Positions 44,098 through 56,547 are shown, counted from the first letter of the stretch. The stretch is 64,000 bases of DNA from Zoroaster sp. YZ-2022 (GCA_029582265.1 CM055831.1:26946526-27010525), one strand, 5' to 3'. Numbers and translations: made by a program. Notes: generated by a model from the letters alone, not told the origin.

Positions 44098-44234
44098 CTA
44101 GGGAGGTGTGGGGTCAGCATGAAAACGTTGTGTGATTATATTAATACTCTGATCTCATGGTCATGAACATGTGTGTTATTGGCTTGAATCTTAACAATAT
44201 TTAAATTCTTTTTTTGAAACAATCTTCCTAAAAA

Positions 44235-44734
44235 NNNNNNNNNNNNNNNNNNNNNNNNNNNNNNNNNNNNNNNNNNNNNNNNNNNNNNNNNNNNNNNNNN
44301 NNNNNNNNNNNNNNNNNNNNNNNNNNNNNNNNNNNNNNNNNNNNNNNNNNNNNNNNNNNNNNNNNNNNNNNNNNNNNNNNNNNNNNNNNNNNNNNNNNNN
44401 NNNNNNNNNNNNNNNNNNNNNNNNNNNNNNNNNNNNNNNNNNNNNNNNNNNNNNNNNNNNNNNNNNNNNNNNNNNNNNNNNNNNNNNNNNNNNNNNNNNN
44501 NNNNNNNNNNNNNNNNNNNNNNNNNNNNNNNNNNNNNNNNNNNNNNNNNNNNNNNNNNNNNNNNNNNNNNNNNNNNNNNNNNNNNNNNNNNNNNNNNNNN
44601 NNNNNNNNNNNNNNNNNNNNNNNNNNNNNNNNNNNNNNNNNNNNNNNNNNNNNNNNNNNNNNNNNNNNNNNNNNNNNNNNNNNNNNNNNNNNNNNNNNNN
44701 NNNNNNNNNNNNNNNNNNNNNNNNNNNNNNNNNN
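44235..44734. other. Assembly gap, exactly 500 N
   Basis: A round 500-N placeholder. The left edge stops at the acceptor of the 156-nt exon and the right edge resumes in the middle of the NHL exon. In unit D these points are about 3.3 kb apart. Confidence 0.98.
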
Positions 44735-45067
44735 ATTTTTTGGTTGTTAACCAGCTACAACTCTATTATTATTATCAATGGCCAGGAAGTAAGGTTTTGT
44801 TTTGACTGGCATAGTGTGAATGAGCTGAGCCATCAGTGGGCTGCTGTGCTCGCTCACCACCATCCTCTTTGCATCACCTATTATGATGTTACTCCTTATT
44901 ATTTACTGCTACACTCCAGAGGTCCACTGCTGTCTTCCCTACCTCACTATGAGGCACTGTGTGAGGTCAAAGGCAAGTAAGTGCCATCATTGTTATACAT
45001 CTTGTTGACATCGTTGGTGTCATCCACAACCACTAAGTGATTGTGTATAGCTGCAATGTCATATGGA
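44735..45067 (-). pseudogene. NHL exon copy C, 5' part only, frameshifted
   Basis: From the acceptor (TTTTTCCAG, exon from 45067) the minus strand encodes PYDIAAIHNHLVVVDDTNDV. It then loses frame by indels near 44975, 44964 and 44823 relative to A and D. The rest lies in the gap. Either a pseudogene or damaged by poor consensus. Confidence 0.75.
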
Positions 45068-45869
45068 TCTGGAAAAATAATAATAATAGAGATAAATACG
45101 TACAGTGATATAATACCGCAATTATGTGTGTTATGTTTTATAGAGCTGAACATTAAATAGAAGATATTCTACATATTTTTGACATGAAAGGCCTATACAT
45201 GTACAAAGGTTCACAACAGTCAATGTTCACTTTGAACCTTTGAACTGTCATGATTTCATTATTCACTATATTTATTTCAATCAATGTCATGTTTCAGAAA
45301 ATAAAATAGGCTAAATTTAGAATTGATGAACAGCCAGTGAGTACATGTATAGCACATAATTTCACATGTATGAAGGTTTTAATAGCAAAACATGTAGTTA
45401 TGAGCCACTTTCATGTTCTAGGAAAATTCAGTTAAGTGGAATGTTTCTACATTAAATTATTATTCAAACATTTTGTTTAATGTTTTGTTGAGGTATTATG
45501 AGGAGAGCAATTAGGACAGTGAATAAAGAGATATTCTAATGCACTCATAGTTATAGAGATTTCCCGCTTTCAAGAGAAGGTCATCGAAACTGAATAAAAA
45601 TTGATAATTTCACATTAACTCATGGTTAATTAGCTTTACAAGGTTTGCTAAATACATGTAGCAAAACTCCTAATATAATTTGTTTCATAAGCTAGGGACT
45701 GTTACCCCAGGTATCCAGGTATCCAGATACCCGAAATCCAGAGAACTGTCATTACCGGTTCCATTTTTTGGTTCCAATTACCCGATAAACTTGACTTTTT
45801 TAAAATTTGGACTTAAACATTTGAAAGCGTTGCAAACAGAAATCCTGTGACTCTTGAACAATGTAATGT

Positions 45870-46700
45870 TTACACTTTTTACAGACAATTGGGTCATTCC
45901 GTGTCAAATCACCTAAGGGTCCCCTGGTGACCCCCTCAGATTAGCTGAAAAATTTGAAACACATAACTTCATCCTTCCAAACTCAGACAAACAAGAATTT
46001 CAGAGCCAAATTCCAAGCGGATTGGGATTTATAGCCCGGTCCAAAGGGGCGTTTCACCTCCCTTTTGACAAATGCAAATGTTGCCTACACTTTACACCAA
46101 TTTCATTTGCTCATAAATACTTATTTGAAAATAATATGAATCTCAAAAGTTGATTTATTGGGTAAACTCTGCCTGTTCTCTTCATAAAAGGCATCAAAAT
46201 ACTGTACCTGCATCACATCTTGAGATATTCTCACTCGAAAACCTCTGCTTTGAATTTCTTCGGGACAAGTACTGTAATTGGAATTTGGACCCCCCTATTC
46301 TTCACAAATAATTTCCAGAAATGTTATGCACAACACTACATTTGTATAATATAACAACTGGTGTATCAGTATACAAGCAAGCATCAATTTTAAAGGGGCA
46401 TACAGTGTTTAATGGTTGGAGTCAAACTATGGTCCGTGAAAGAATACTAAAAATCCCGCTTTTTTCTGACCCAGGGATGACCCCGTGGTCAGTTAAATTT
46501 TTTTTTCAAATTTTAACAGTAGAAACATACATATGTAAACTCCATTTGTGCCAAATTAAAAGTTTTTGTTCCTCACCTCCTTCATATTTAATTGATTTTT
46601 GAAATATCACCTCCAGCATAATTTGGCCTATAGGAACGCTGCGTTGTTGCCCCTTATGTACAATGTGTAATGGGATATGAAATTGCAGGCCCCTCATTTT
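45870..46700. repeat. Dispersed repeat with an inverted partner at 50160-50460
   Basis: Starts near GTCATTCCGTGTCAAATCAC. The part 46515-46645 is over 90 percent identical to the reverse complement of 50223-50360. The plus frame at 46321-46602 shows no known motif. Probably one repeat family in two orientations, or the ends of a larger inverted structure. Confidence 0.55.
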
Positions 46701-46879
46701 TTTCCCTAGTTTACCTATGTCCAGCTAGGACTAGGGCCGGGAGCTCTAGGAGTGGGTGCTGGACTGAGTGAGTGGATAGAGTGGGTGATTGGTAGCAGGC
46801 ACTTGCAACCAATCATAGGGCATTGAGGAAGAGCTGGCCACAGGTCAGTGACCAAAAGGCAAGTTTTCCTGGCACTTGG

Positions 46880-47025
46880 CCACTGGACACCCGACAGAGG
46901 AGAGTGTATTTTCTTCACTGTTTTCATTTTACCTTCTGTCGGACAACTTCATTTGGTTATTCGCCCAGATTCCTATCATCATCACTACTTAACACATATA
47001 TATTTATCCCTGTCCTGCTCTAGGT
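46880..47025 (+). repeat. Direct repeat copy 1 (GACAGAGGAGAGTG block)
   Basis: CTTGGCCACTGGACAC...CCCTGTCCTGCTCTAG recurs at 48931-49067. Copy 1 is followed by GTGAGTTT, a good donor-like sequence; copy 2 by GCCGGGCAAATC. It could be a 5'-UTR exon and its retro- or tandem copy. Confidence 0.6.
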
Positions 47026-47099
47026 GAGTTTGATTTTACTTTATTTCATCACTTTGTATTCCTGGGCTTAAGATTCCATTCATTTATCTAAAGTTTTAG

Positions 47100-47700
47100 A
47101 CGGATGTCATTTTTTATTTATTTATTTTTTTTATTTATTTTGTTTTATTTACTTACGACATTTTCTTGCTTCGCGGATGTTGTCAGGAAAAGGTTTCACT
47201 GACCATATAAAAATTAAGCAAGTCGCATTAAAATATTAAAACCAGGAAGAATTATAAGATTATAAAATACATATGTGTAGAGATATAAAATGTAAACAAC
47301 ACACAAAAACTAAACAAGCACCACAAGCAAAATCAAGTTCAAAAAATAGAAAACAATTTGGAAAACTAGAAACGCATGATCAATAGGTTTATTACATGTA
47401 GTTGCAAAATATTACAAAAATCAAATGGTTTAATAAAAATATAAAACTTAAAAATTATTCATTAAACATTAAAAAATTAAACTATGCAAGTGTAATATTA
47501 ATGTAAATAAATTAAGGAACCTGTATGGGCTAAGTTAGAAAATAATCCATAAGTAAAGACTTAAAAGATACTTAAAGAGGCACTTTGAATAATATCGTCA
47601 AGCCGGATTGGCGTTCCAATCATTAACAGTAGTCGTGAACAAAAATATGAATTCATAAAATAGTCTGTTTTAGCAAAAGGGAACCTGAACTTTGAAAGCA
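47100..47700 (-). mobile_element. LINE 3' end fragment
   Basis: T-rich start on plus (47108-47150) is the reverse complement of an A-rich tail. On the minus strand 47680-47560 reads FAKTDYFMNSYFCSRLL and then GTPIRLDDIIQSASLSIF. This is the last segment of a CR1/L2/jockey-type ORF2, comparable to the element at 31125-32407. Confidence 0.6.
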
Positions 47701-48930
47701 TGGTCATTACAGGAAAATTCTATTTGGAAGACTGAATTTACAAAGGCTACTGGCATCAATATAATTGTTCATTATTTTATAGGCCATAACAAGTCTCAGG
47801 TACTTTCTTGTCTATTTTCTGGGACGTCCATCCTAACTGTTGTAGTAAGACATTATATCTTTAAACAATTGCTGTATGTTTTCTGTGGTGTGATGCTAGT
47901 TTTAAGATTTAATATTAATTAAGTTCAACAACAATATTTTTATTTAAAAGCTCTGTTTGATTTAATAATTGTGACTTGCATTTTCCATACTCTTTATTTT
48001 ACTTTTGATTGCTTGCAAAATGCAGATTGCATTTTGTCTTGTCTTCTGCACTGGAACTAGATTTTCCTTCAATATATTTAATTTAATGTCTACGTTACCA
48101 ATACCATTAGAATGGGTACATTCATCTTTTACATTTGTTCTGAAACCCTTTCACATGTTTTAGTGCACATGTATATTTTATTATTTCGTCACATAATCCC
48201 CTTTGAGTCAAAGCATTGAACAATAAGCTTGTACATCAGTTTTTGGGTTGTGCATACACAGCCACTTGTCCTTGCTTTGCCCAGGACCATATGTTATTAA
48301 GTACAGTTAAATATGCTGGGCAATTTGGTCATCTTCCACCCTCAACTGGCCTTGCTAGGTTGAGTGATTTATTTGTTTCAATGTTCCAAGATTTAGAAAT
48401 AGCTTTGTTCCAAATCTGACTTTTTGATTCCTTCTGAGTATTATAAAAGGCAAGGACTGGTTCTTGCATTATAATTTCTTTGATTTAATTGATTTAATTG
48501 ATTTCTGCATTTATTCAAGATGATATTTAGTTAGTACTATGATTGACATTTCTTTGATTTTACTTTATTGTTTTCTTTATAATCTTTTGATATTCACTTT
48601 GATTCTTTAATTCACTGGCAAGTTAAACTAATAGCTTAAAAGTAAAGCCATTTTGATGTTTAATAGTTTCATGACTTGTTTTGGTATAGTGCTTTGCAAC
48701 ACTAATTTGATTATAACTCATGACTGGTCATTTGCCTTGGGCACTGGTCTTGCTGAAATGTCCTTGTAACCACTTCATTGACTAGTGTGGAGTGACTATA
48801 GGACCACACACATTTCATAAAAAGGTTACTTTTTATTGACTTGTTTGTTTCAAGATTGGAGGCCTAAGCTGTAGTATATTTTTATTGTATCATTTTAGTT
48901 CTTATTTTATTAAGTTAATATTTTATATGA
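47701..48930. other. AT-rich region, no gene seen
   Basis: Contains T-rich runs and a short GATTTAATT tandem (48480-48500). Frames 47692-47922 and 48216-48419 are short with no motifs or splice context. Confidence 0.5.
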
Positions 48931-49067
48931 CTTGGCCACTGGACACCGACAGAGGAGAGTGTATTTTCTTCACGTTTTTATTTTACCTCTGCTAGGACAA
49001 CTTCATTTGGATTGCGCCCGACCTACATCATCACTTTCACATATGTTTATCCCTGTCCTGCTCTAGG
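48931..49067 (+). repeat. Direct repeat copy 2 (GACAGAGGAGAGTG block)
   Basis: Partner of 46880-47025. Followed by a 280-bp segment with weak coding look in one frame (SLIKDKELFCFKCLHL), then (TTTTCATTGTTGTAT)n. Confidence 0.55.
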
Positions 49068-49349
49068 CCGGGCAAATCTACAAAGAGCCTGCAGGACAGA
49101 TCATCGTTCATCAATTGATAATTTACGAAAACAGTCTCCATCCCTGATCAAGGATAAGGAGCTGTTTTGCTTCAAATGTCTTCATCTTTAACCCTCCTCT
49201 GCAACTAAAGTCCTACAAGCCCCTCCTTCCCGCAAGAACTGTTTCCTGCAATCCAACGTTAGATCTTCCAGCCACCATCACCAATTCCCATTCCGTCATA
49301 TGAGTTTCGACACCAGATAGGCCATTTCATTTATTTTATTTTCATATAT

Positions 49350-49425
49350 ATTTTTCATTGTTGTATTTTTCATTGTTGTATTTTCATTGTTATATTTTCA
49401 TTGTATTTAATTTTCATTGTACTAT
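49350..49425. repeat. TTTTCATTGTTGTAT tandem repeat
   Basis: About five imperfect 12-16-bp copies in direct orientation. Confidence 0.8.
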
Positions 49426-49817
49426 TATTTTATTTGGGGTAGTTTACCAAAAACATCTATCCCACTTGTATTATATACAGCGTTAATCGTATCCCTTCAA
49501 TAGTAGCGGGAAAAGAATAAACAAATTATCCATTTTAATACAAGTCAAAGCGTCACCTTGTATAAAATTAATTATGTCCTGGTGTCGAGTTAGCTAACCG
49601 CGCTCGTACCTGTTACAAATGCATACTATTGTTGGAACAGAAAAATGAAGTTATTTGCTTTCCCATGAAAGAGGGAATTAAATCAACTTTTGCTGAATGT
49701 TCCACTCGCTTGAAAGTCTTGCTTTGCACGGCTGAACAATATTTATTATAAATCAGATCTCATCTGAGACAGAGAGTAGTAATGTCTAATCAGCATTCGG
49801 TTTTCCCAAAATTATTA

Positions 49818-50027
49818 TGATGCAACTCTGGGCAGATGCAACTCTGGAAAGTCCCCTTGATGCACCTTAAGAAAGTCCTCTTGATGCAACACTGGGCAGT
49901 CCCCTTGATGCAACTCGGGGCAGTCCCATTGTTACAACTCTGGCCAGTCCTCTTGTTACAACTCTGGGCAGTCCCCTTGATACAACACAGGGTAGTCCCG
50001 AGATGCAACTCTGGGCAATAATAATGA
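49818..50027. repeat. 24-bp minisatellite
   Basis: Eight or so copies of CCCCTTGATGCAACTCTGGG plus CAGT. The 24-bp period keeps frames open on both strands (plus 49836-50021, minus 49790-50233), which are therefore artefacts. Confidence 0.85.
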
Positions 50028-50159
50028 CTTATCAAACTTTGAGCTGCAGTATTGTCAATGTATTTGGGAAAGGGGACTTTAAAGAGTAACATCATTAAAT
50101 GTTTACATACAAAGTGTGTGTGTGTACAATACAGTGTGTGTGTGTACAATTTCCTATGT

Positions 50160-50460
50160 AAAGTCCACTTGTCTTTGTATTTTCTACATGTAATTACAGC
50201 AATACGCATTGCAATAGGCAACAATGTGTGCATTCCTATAGGGCCAAATTATGCTGGAGGTGATATTTCAAAAAATCAATTAAATATGAAGGAGGTGAGA
50301 ACAAAACTTTTAATTTGGCACAAATGGAGTTTACATCTGTATGTTTCTACTGTTAAAACATGGGAAGAGATGGGATGGGGTTCTTTGTCCCCCTTAGAGT
50401 CTATCAATGCCGATTGCGGGGGAATGGGGATGGTTAATTCTGGTTTGGTGTCCTAACAAG
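50160..50460. repeat. Inverted partner of the 45870-46700 repeat
   Basis: GGCCAAATTATGCTGGAGGT and flanking sequence, reverse complement of 46515-46645. Confidence 0.55.
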
Positions 50461-51380
50461 TTCATCTATCCAAGATTGTACATCTTCCTCTGTAAAGGAC
50501 TCTAGATGCTCTGTGGTGTGTTATGAATGCATTATGAAGATTTTGGGTTTGTAAATCAACTGTAAGGTCCTCTCCTGAGGGAGTCAGGATAGTCATACAT
50601 ATTTGGTTACATATTTGTATGGTATATCTAAAAGTGGGGGACATTTGATATACTATCATGTCACCCCCCACTCTAAAAGTGGAGAGGAGCATGTCTCCTG
50701 TCCCTCACCGATCAACACCCAATGCCTTAGTTACAACATTGATTATGTTGTCATAACTTCTTCTATGGGTATGTGTCCCCATGTATTGAATCAAGATATT
50801 ATATATTAAACAACCATCCTGTGATAGTTTCAGCTCAAAGCCAGAGTCTAAGTCATGAGTAAAGTGTTAAAAAAACATTCACTATTTTTGTAAAAACACT
50901 TGGAGCAGAAAGAGTGACCAAGCAACTTTTTAATGTGCATATTTTGTGTTTTTTCTCTGAAATCAGGCTCTTCATACTGAAAATTATTGTGGATGATTAG
51001 TACCTCTTACCAACTTCATCAAGTTAGCTTTTGGATAATAATTCCAGTCATTTGTAATCGGGTCATTACCAATGTTGTACCTTCCTGCTTTAAACCGGTT
51101 GGTTACCGTCTAATCTTATCCACTGTATCACTGTCCAAAACATATGAACAAATGTTAAAACACCCCCTACAGTGGTTTTACCCTTGTTTTATTAAGTCAC
51201 TTTAAGACAGTTGAACACAAAATGAAGTCAGTTTTTCTTGTTGAAGACAAACAAAATGATGCCACAATAACGTTAGGGCGGATCCCAAACAAAATGGCGC
51301 TTGACAAACACAGTGTACACATAGTTCCAGATAGAATACGTGACAAAGTCATTAAGTCATAGGTCTACCTGGCTGATATG

Positions 51381-52375
51381 TAGCTCTGATAGGAACCCTA
51401 TCTACAGTGCAATGTACACTTCTGATAGGGTTCTGACCATGGATATCTTTTGCCCATTGCTCTCTAACTGTCGGCATAATTAATCTGTTGCTTAATGTTG
51501 TCTTTTCAACCAAACTTGCTTCAGCGGCCCCTTCCGTGGTGTAACAGGGGAGGGGGGATGGGGTGTAACAAGGTATATAATGTTTAGTGGGTTTCTTGTG
51601 GTGGATAGCCTCGTAAGTGCTGGTCACCTGTTCTATCTTACCCTCACTGGCTAAAACATGAATTATGTATTACTTTTTTTTTTTTGGGTTTGGTTTTATA
51701 TTTAATTGATGTAATCTGATTGCCGGTAAATGTAATAAAATAAATAAATAAATAAATAAATAAAGGTACTTTTGGTACGATATACCTGTAACGTTTACCT
51801 AATTATCTCCTTTTTTACCGGTCTTCATGGGATATGGTCAAGGAATGCACAGGCACTATAATTTTTTAACTGCCTCTTTCGGAACACGTCGATTGTTGCT
51901 GGAAGAATCTCTAAAAAAAAAAAAGATTTCCGTGACTTTGGGGTCAGACCACATCGATTCTTCAGAAACGTCTCTTAGTTTAAATTGCCTGCACTGTAAG
52001 TCATGTCCTGTCGCCCTTGCATGATGATGTTCTGGCGTGCAATTGATGATCTGATCTTGCAATCGATATTCGGCTCCAAGATCATCGCTCATGTGCATTA
52101 ATACACGAATGTCATGAAAAGTTTGTACATATATTGGCCATTGCTCTGAGAATTGTCGGGAAAATCACTATTTAGATATCTTTTCAGCAACAATGGGGAA
52201 TGTCCAAGAGGCGGTTGAAGTTATAATGTCTGCATTTCCTTCACCATATCCCATGGAGACAGATAAAAAAAGGAGATTATTATGCAAACATTACAGGTAG
52301 ACAACCAAAAAGTACTCTAGGTCAGGACACTATCAAGTAGTACATTGTACAGATGGGGATTCTTATCAGAGCTAA
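51381..52375. mobile_element. 995-bp TIR insertion in unit D
   Basis: Left end TAGCTCTGATAGGAA; right end reverse-complemented TTAGCTCTGATAAGAA. CTGATATG is duplicated (51373-51380, 52376-52383), while unit B reads uninterrupted CTGATATGTACAGTAC. An 8-bp duplication would suit hAT, though 9-10 bp also fits. Contains a nested TIR element and an (AAAT)n run. The minus frame 51352-51627 crosses its boundary and is not a gene. Confidence 0.75.
51766..52315. mobile_element. Nested TIR element with long inverted ends
   Basis: Left GTACTTTTGGTACGATATAC...; the right end reverse-complemented GTACTTTTTGGTTGTCTACC... Both continue CTGTAAYGTTT and AATCTCC and further to CCATGGGATATGGT-like sequence, about 100 bp. 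No target duplication was fixed. Confidence 0.65.
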
Positions 52376-52815
52376 CTGATATGTACAGTACACAGTGAAT
52401 ACAGTATTGTTTGACTCAACGATGTATGCATATTGAACTTCATTGTGAAGGTTCAGCTGTGTTGCATGATGTTGTAATATTGTATCCTGCTTTGTTTAAA
52501 GTGAGTATAATCTACAGGATAATATCACATAGATTATACCATAGAGTAAGGTCCTTGCTATATGATTATACTCACACTTGTTAATACAATAAAATACTAA
52601 CTTCTCTCTGACTTTTACCACTGCTGGTAACTGCACTATTCATGACTGATGGTGACTTCTCTTAAATAATAACCCAAAAGCCCTTGTTGAAACACTGAGA
52701 TGTCAATGAATTGATTCCTTGAAATGTCTGAAAGCTCTGACCACTGCCCAGCATTGTTCAGGCTCTCATTGGTCAGGAGTTACTAAATCCAGTTGCATTG
52801 TTATAAGTTTGTGGT

Positions 52816-54716
52816 TGTCCCACATCCATTTTGAAATGTTTATACTTACCTTAAACAAAATGGTTTAGTCCTCATTAAAAACTTACCTGTTACATAAATG
52901 GATCAGTCAAAAAGTAGTCTAACCTCACCTAGTTTGGTTTAACAAAGGTGAGGCTACATCAAACCATGGTTTGTTAATTGTCCGTTGTGTATTGTTCAGT
53001 TCTTTTTTGTAAAGTTTTCCCTTTTATTTAAAACCCAGTCTTTGTAGACTTAAATAATACTGCGCTGTAGGATCTTGTGAATGTATACAATAAAACAGTA
53101 GCAGAAACTGAAGCTACCCAATGATCCAGATATCTTTTATTTGAATGGAAAGAGTGAGCAAAGGAGGCTTAATTTAAATACTAGAATTGTTATGTAAGAG
53201 ATGTAGTTATAGGAAAAGTTATAGTGGGAAGTAGTGAAAGTGTAAATGTGCAGTGTGGAAGAAAGTTTGATAGAGTGAGGTTGAAAGTTTTTGCTAGCCA
53301 TCTACCAACAGTCCACAAGTCGATTTGTGCCCCAGCTTGCATATTACAGATGTAAAGGCCATAGCCAGGTGAAGCAGTCACCTTGGGCAAATCGTTCAGC
53401 TTTTGGCAGGGCATATTGGCCCTATATGCGGCAGGAATACCCAACCCAAGATTCTTCAACAATCACTGCAATAATACAAACCGTAAGTTAAAAACCAGTT
53501 TTCTTTATGACATAAATGTATTAACTTTGATTCAAAAGGAAAACGATTCGCAAAATAAGGTGATATCCCTTGTGGATTATTTAATGTTAGAAAAAACAAA
53601 CAAGATGTTGAGTGGATTTAAGAGAAGTATAGTTGTTCCAATACACTGGAATAGATGAATTTAAGCTTGGTTTAAAGGAATACAAACAAGGAAATATTTA
53701 AAAAAAATTAAATTGTTGCATTATAAAACCCATATTTTCGATAGCTTTGGTTGATCTATTTCAATTATAGATGGCCTTTAACCTGGAGTAGAAGATATAT
53801 AAACTTGAGAGAGGGAGAGAGACACCACCCGGGACGAGTATAGACAGCAGAGGGTCCATCCCAGTAAAACCTGCCGATCATCGTAACTACCTACCCGTGA
53901 TGTTAACTATTCCATAGTGTAAACTCTTCCATGGTGTTAGTATTGGTCGAGGTGCCCAATATGAACACCAAAAGTGTAGTTTTTAAAAGTAATATCTTTG
54001 GACTATAGAACTTGTAATTAAAAATTAATCAAATGGGTGGATAAATGCTTTCTTAAAAAAGATAGCTCTTCAAAAAAACAACAACTAGTTTCAGGAAATA
54101 TTGTTGATATATACAATAGACCTTATGCATTGACGTCATCACGCCGCCATCTTAGAGGTAAAACGATGATGAAACAATGGAAAACGCACATCTATACACG
54201 CGCGGCACACATATTAGGCCAATAAGCAACCTTCTTTTGACCTCTAGCCGAGGGCGCCCTACTCAAATGACATCATGTGCATAAGGTCTATTGGCTTTAT
54301 AGGATTAAAATTACTATAAAATTGCACCTACCCTTGACGTTAACTATTCCATAGTATAAACTCTTCCATGGTGTTAGTATTGGTCAAGGTGCCCAATATG
54401 AACACCAAAAGTGTAGTTTTTAATAGTAACATCTTTAGATTATAGAACTTGTAATTAAAAAATTCATCCAATGGGCGCATAAATGCTTTCTTAAAAAGGA
54501 TGGCGGCTTAAAAATAAGGGAAAACTAGTTTCAGGAAATATTGTTAATATATATAATTGGCTTTATATGATTAAAAATACTATAATGTAATATTTGTACA
54601 TGTATGTTCGCAAAATAGTGTTTGATTAAATATAATTTTAAACAAATAAATTAAAAATATAAAAGGCTTCTTGAGGACATTGTTTATTTTCTATTGATTT
54701 TGGACCGGATTTGACA
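52816..54716. mobile_element. 1.9-kb insertion, TG...CA ends, 5-bp target duplication
   Basis: Starts TGTCCCACATCC and ends GGATTTGACA. GTGGT flanks it (52811-52815, 54717-54721), and unit B has the uninterrupted site. TG...CA ends and a 5-bp duplication are LTR-retrotransposon hallmarks, and an AATAAA lies at about 53088. I found no second LTR, RT or integrase, so a long solo LTR or a non-autonomous element is inferred. Two copies of a 250-bp block lie inside (53898-54333 and 54340-54590). Confidence 0.6.
54119..54288. mobile_element. MITE with GACCTTATGCA ends, TA target
   Basis: Perfect inverted ends GACCTTATGCA / TGCATAAGGTC with TA on both sides. The sister block at 54560 lacks it. TA targeting suggests a Tc1/mariner-like source. 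The 62-codon frame across it is not a gene. Confidence 0.8.
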
Positions 54717-55046
54717 GTGGTCAATCCTCATAGGAACAGTGTGATAAATTCATAGTCCCATTTAACCCATTGCCCTACACCCCACATCATTGACTCTTTA
54801 CTCTATGGGAGAACTATAGAACTATGCTCAATATAATTATAGATCATTTTATTATTACAATAAACATGATCAAATGTAAGTTATTTCATTCTCAAATGTT
54901 GATATTGACCAATATTTGGGTTTGTGATGTGTCACCCAATTCACTGTGATATAGATTTAGTGCAGGTAAAATGTACTTTTTTAAATGAAAATTCCAGATA
55001 TTGAATTTGTACTAATATTTGTTTTCTCTCTAATTTTAATTATTAA

Positions 55047-55261
55047 AGGGACAGTATCGCCATGATCAAAGCAGATTTCAACAGGGGCATGGAATCAGTG
55101 TTCTTGTTTTAAGATGAACACAGTGACTGAAAATTACTGATTCACTTGCAGCAGCAACAGTTAATATGACCTTATCATGTGGAGTATTCACAGTCACTGA
55201 GTTAATCTAAAACCATTGCACTCAGATTCCATGCCCTGTTGATCGTGATGATATTGTCCTC
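55047..55261. mobile_element. TTAA MITE (AGGGACARTATC family), copy D1
   Basis: Orthologue of 11274-11487; the right terminus is eroded (TGTCCTCTAATT). Confidence 0.75.
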
Positions 55262-56211
55262 TAATTAGAATGAAACTGTCAGAAGTAGTTTGTAATTTAA
55301 ATGCTGTAGTCATGACTCAGGACAATGATACTGGGAGTATTCATTTGAAATGATGAGGGATTAGCAAGGGAATGTTGGAGGAGGATGGTGGGAGAAGGTC
55401 ATAAATTATTAACTTCAGGGGAAGAAGGGACTTTGTTTTAGTTGAATTGGTTTAGTTGGCCTGAAATTAGAAAATTCATAAATGACTCAGAGGCAGTTTA
55501 GACTAGGTTTAGGACTTCTGATTGGTTGAGATGTGATCACATGGTTGTTTAAGACCAGTCTTAATGTTGGTATCACTGCTTCTACAAGGATGCTTTCTCT
55601 CTTTGAACCAAGATGTACTTGAATCAACCAGTTTCAGTTTAATGTGGAGTCAAGTCTTGAGAAAAAATGTTTAAAAAAACATTCCCAAGTTTTACAGAAA
55701 ACATTGGAGTAAATGTTCTATTTTGTTCATTTTGTTTAATGCAATTACTTGAGATATAATTTATATTTCAAGTTAGCTGTCATATAATAATTTGATCATT
55801 TTGTGTTCATGTCATTACCAATGCTATATCTTCACTTTAAACAGTTGTGTAAGTTCATTTGAGATGCACCAGCTACATCTGTGTTTCTGGATGCAAATTG
55901 TTCCAGTTTTTGGAACAAAGTTTTTTATATTTTTACAACAAAATCAGGAGAGCATTCATGAATGGGAGTAAAAGAATGACACTTTGTCTTGACCTCAGGA
56001 TAAATATCCCTGGGGTTGTGGCCATGGGCAATTAAGGACATTACCTATGGTTTGCTGGTTCTTTATCCCTGTGGCTGTGACACAATCGGTCTTTATCCTG
56101 TCATCAACACCATGCATTGAATTTTGAATCCAATTGTCATGTTTTCAGTTAGATATTTCTAATATTTCTAATATTGATTCAGTAATGTTAAATTTTCATG
56201 TTTTAAGTTCA

Positions 56212-56409
56212 GAGCAGATTTTGAACAGGTCATGGAATTGGTGTCCTAGTTTAAGATGACCACAGTGACTGAAAATTACTGGCTTATTTATGCAGCAGCA
56301 ACGGTAATATGACCTTATCTTGTGGGGTATTGTTTTCAGTCACTGAGTTAATCTAAAACTAGCACTCTGATTCCATGCCCTGTTGATCGTGACGATACTG
56401 GCCCTTTAA
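56212..56409. mobile_element. TTAA-family MITE relic, copy D2
   Basis: Orthologue of 12452-12645, ending GATCGTGACGATACTGGCCC before TTTAAG. Confidence 0.68.
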
Positions 56410-56547
56410 GCTAGGGAGGTGTGGGTCATGCAAAATTTGTGTGATTATGTTAATATTCTAACTTGATCTCATGGTCATGAAAACATTGTCTCTTATTGGC
56501 TTGAATCTTAATGATATTTAAATTCTTTTGAAACAATCTTCCTACAG

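Larger units (their letters stand above)
43308..45750. repeat. Segmental duplication unit C (partial, with gap)
   Basis: Matches D 55643-56540 up to the N run, then D 59870-60483 and A to 17800 after it. It has many 1-3-nt indels relative to A, B and D, on both sides of the gap. Contains a MITE relic (43890-44097) and part of the NHL exon. Confidence 0.85.

Noticed and set aside
47560..47600. TTAA-AGAGGCACTTTGAA as another MITE end
   Set aside because: On the minus strand it encodes the C-terminus of a LINE protein (IQSASLSIF), and no matching right end was found.
49818..50027. CRISPR-like array
   Set aside because: Contiguous 24-bp minisatellite without spacers, in a eukaryotic genome.
51352..51627. 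91-codon minus frame
   Set aside because: Crosses the boundary of the D-specific TIR insertion; no motif, no splice sites.
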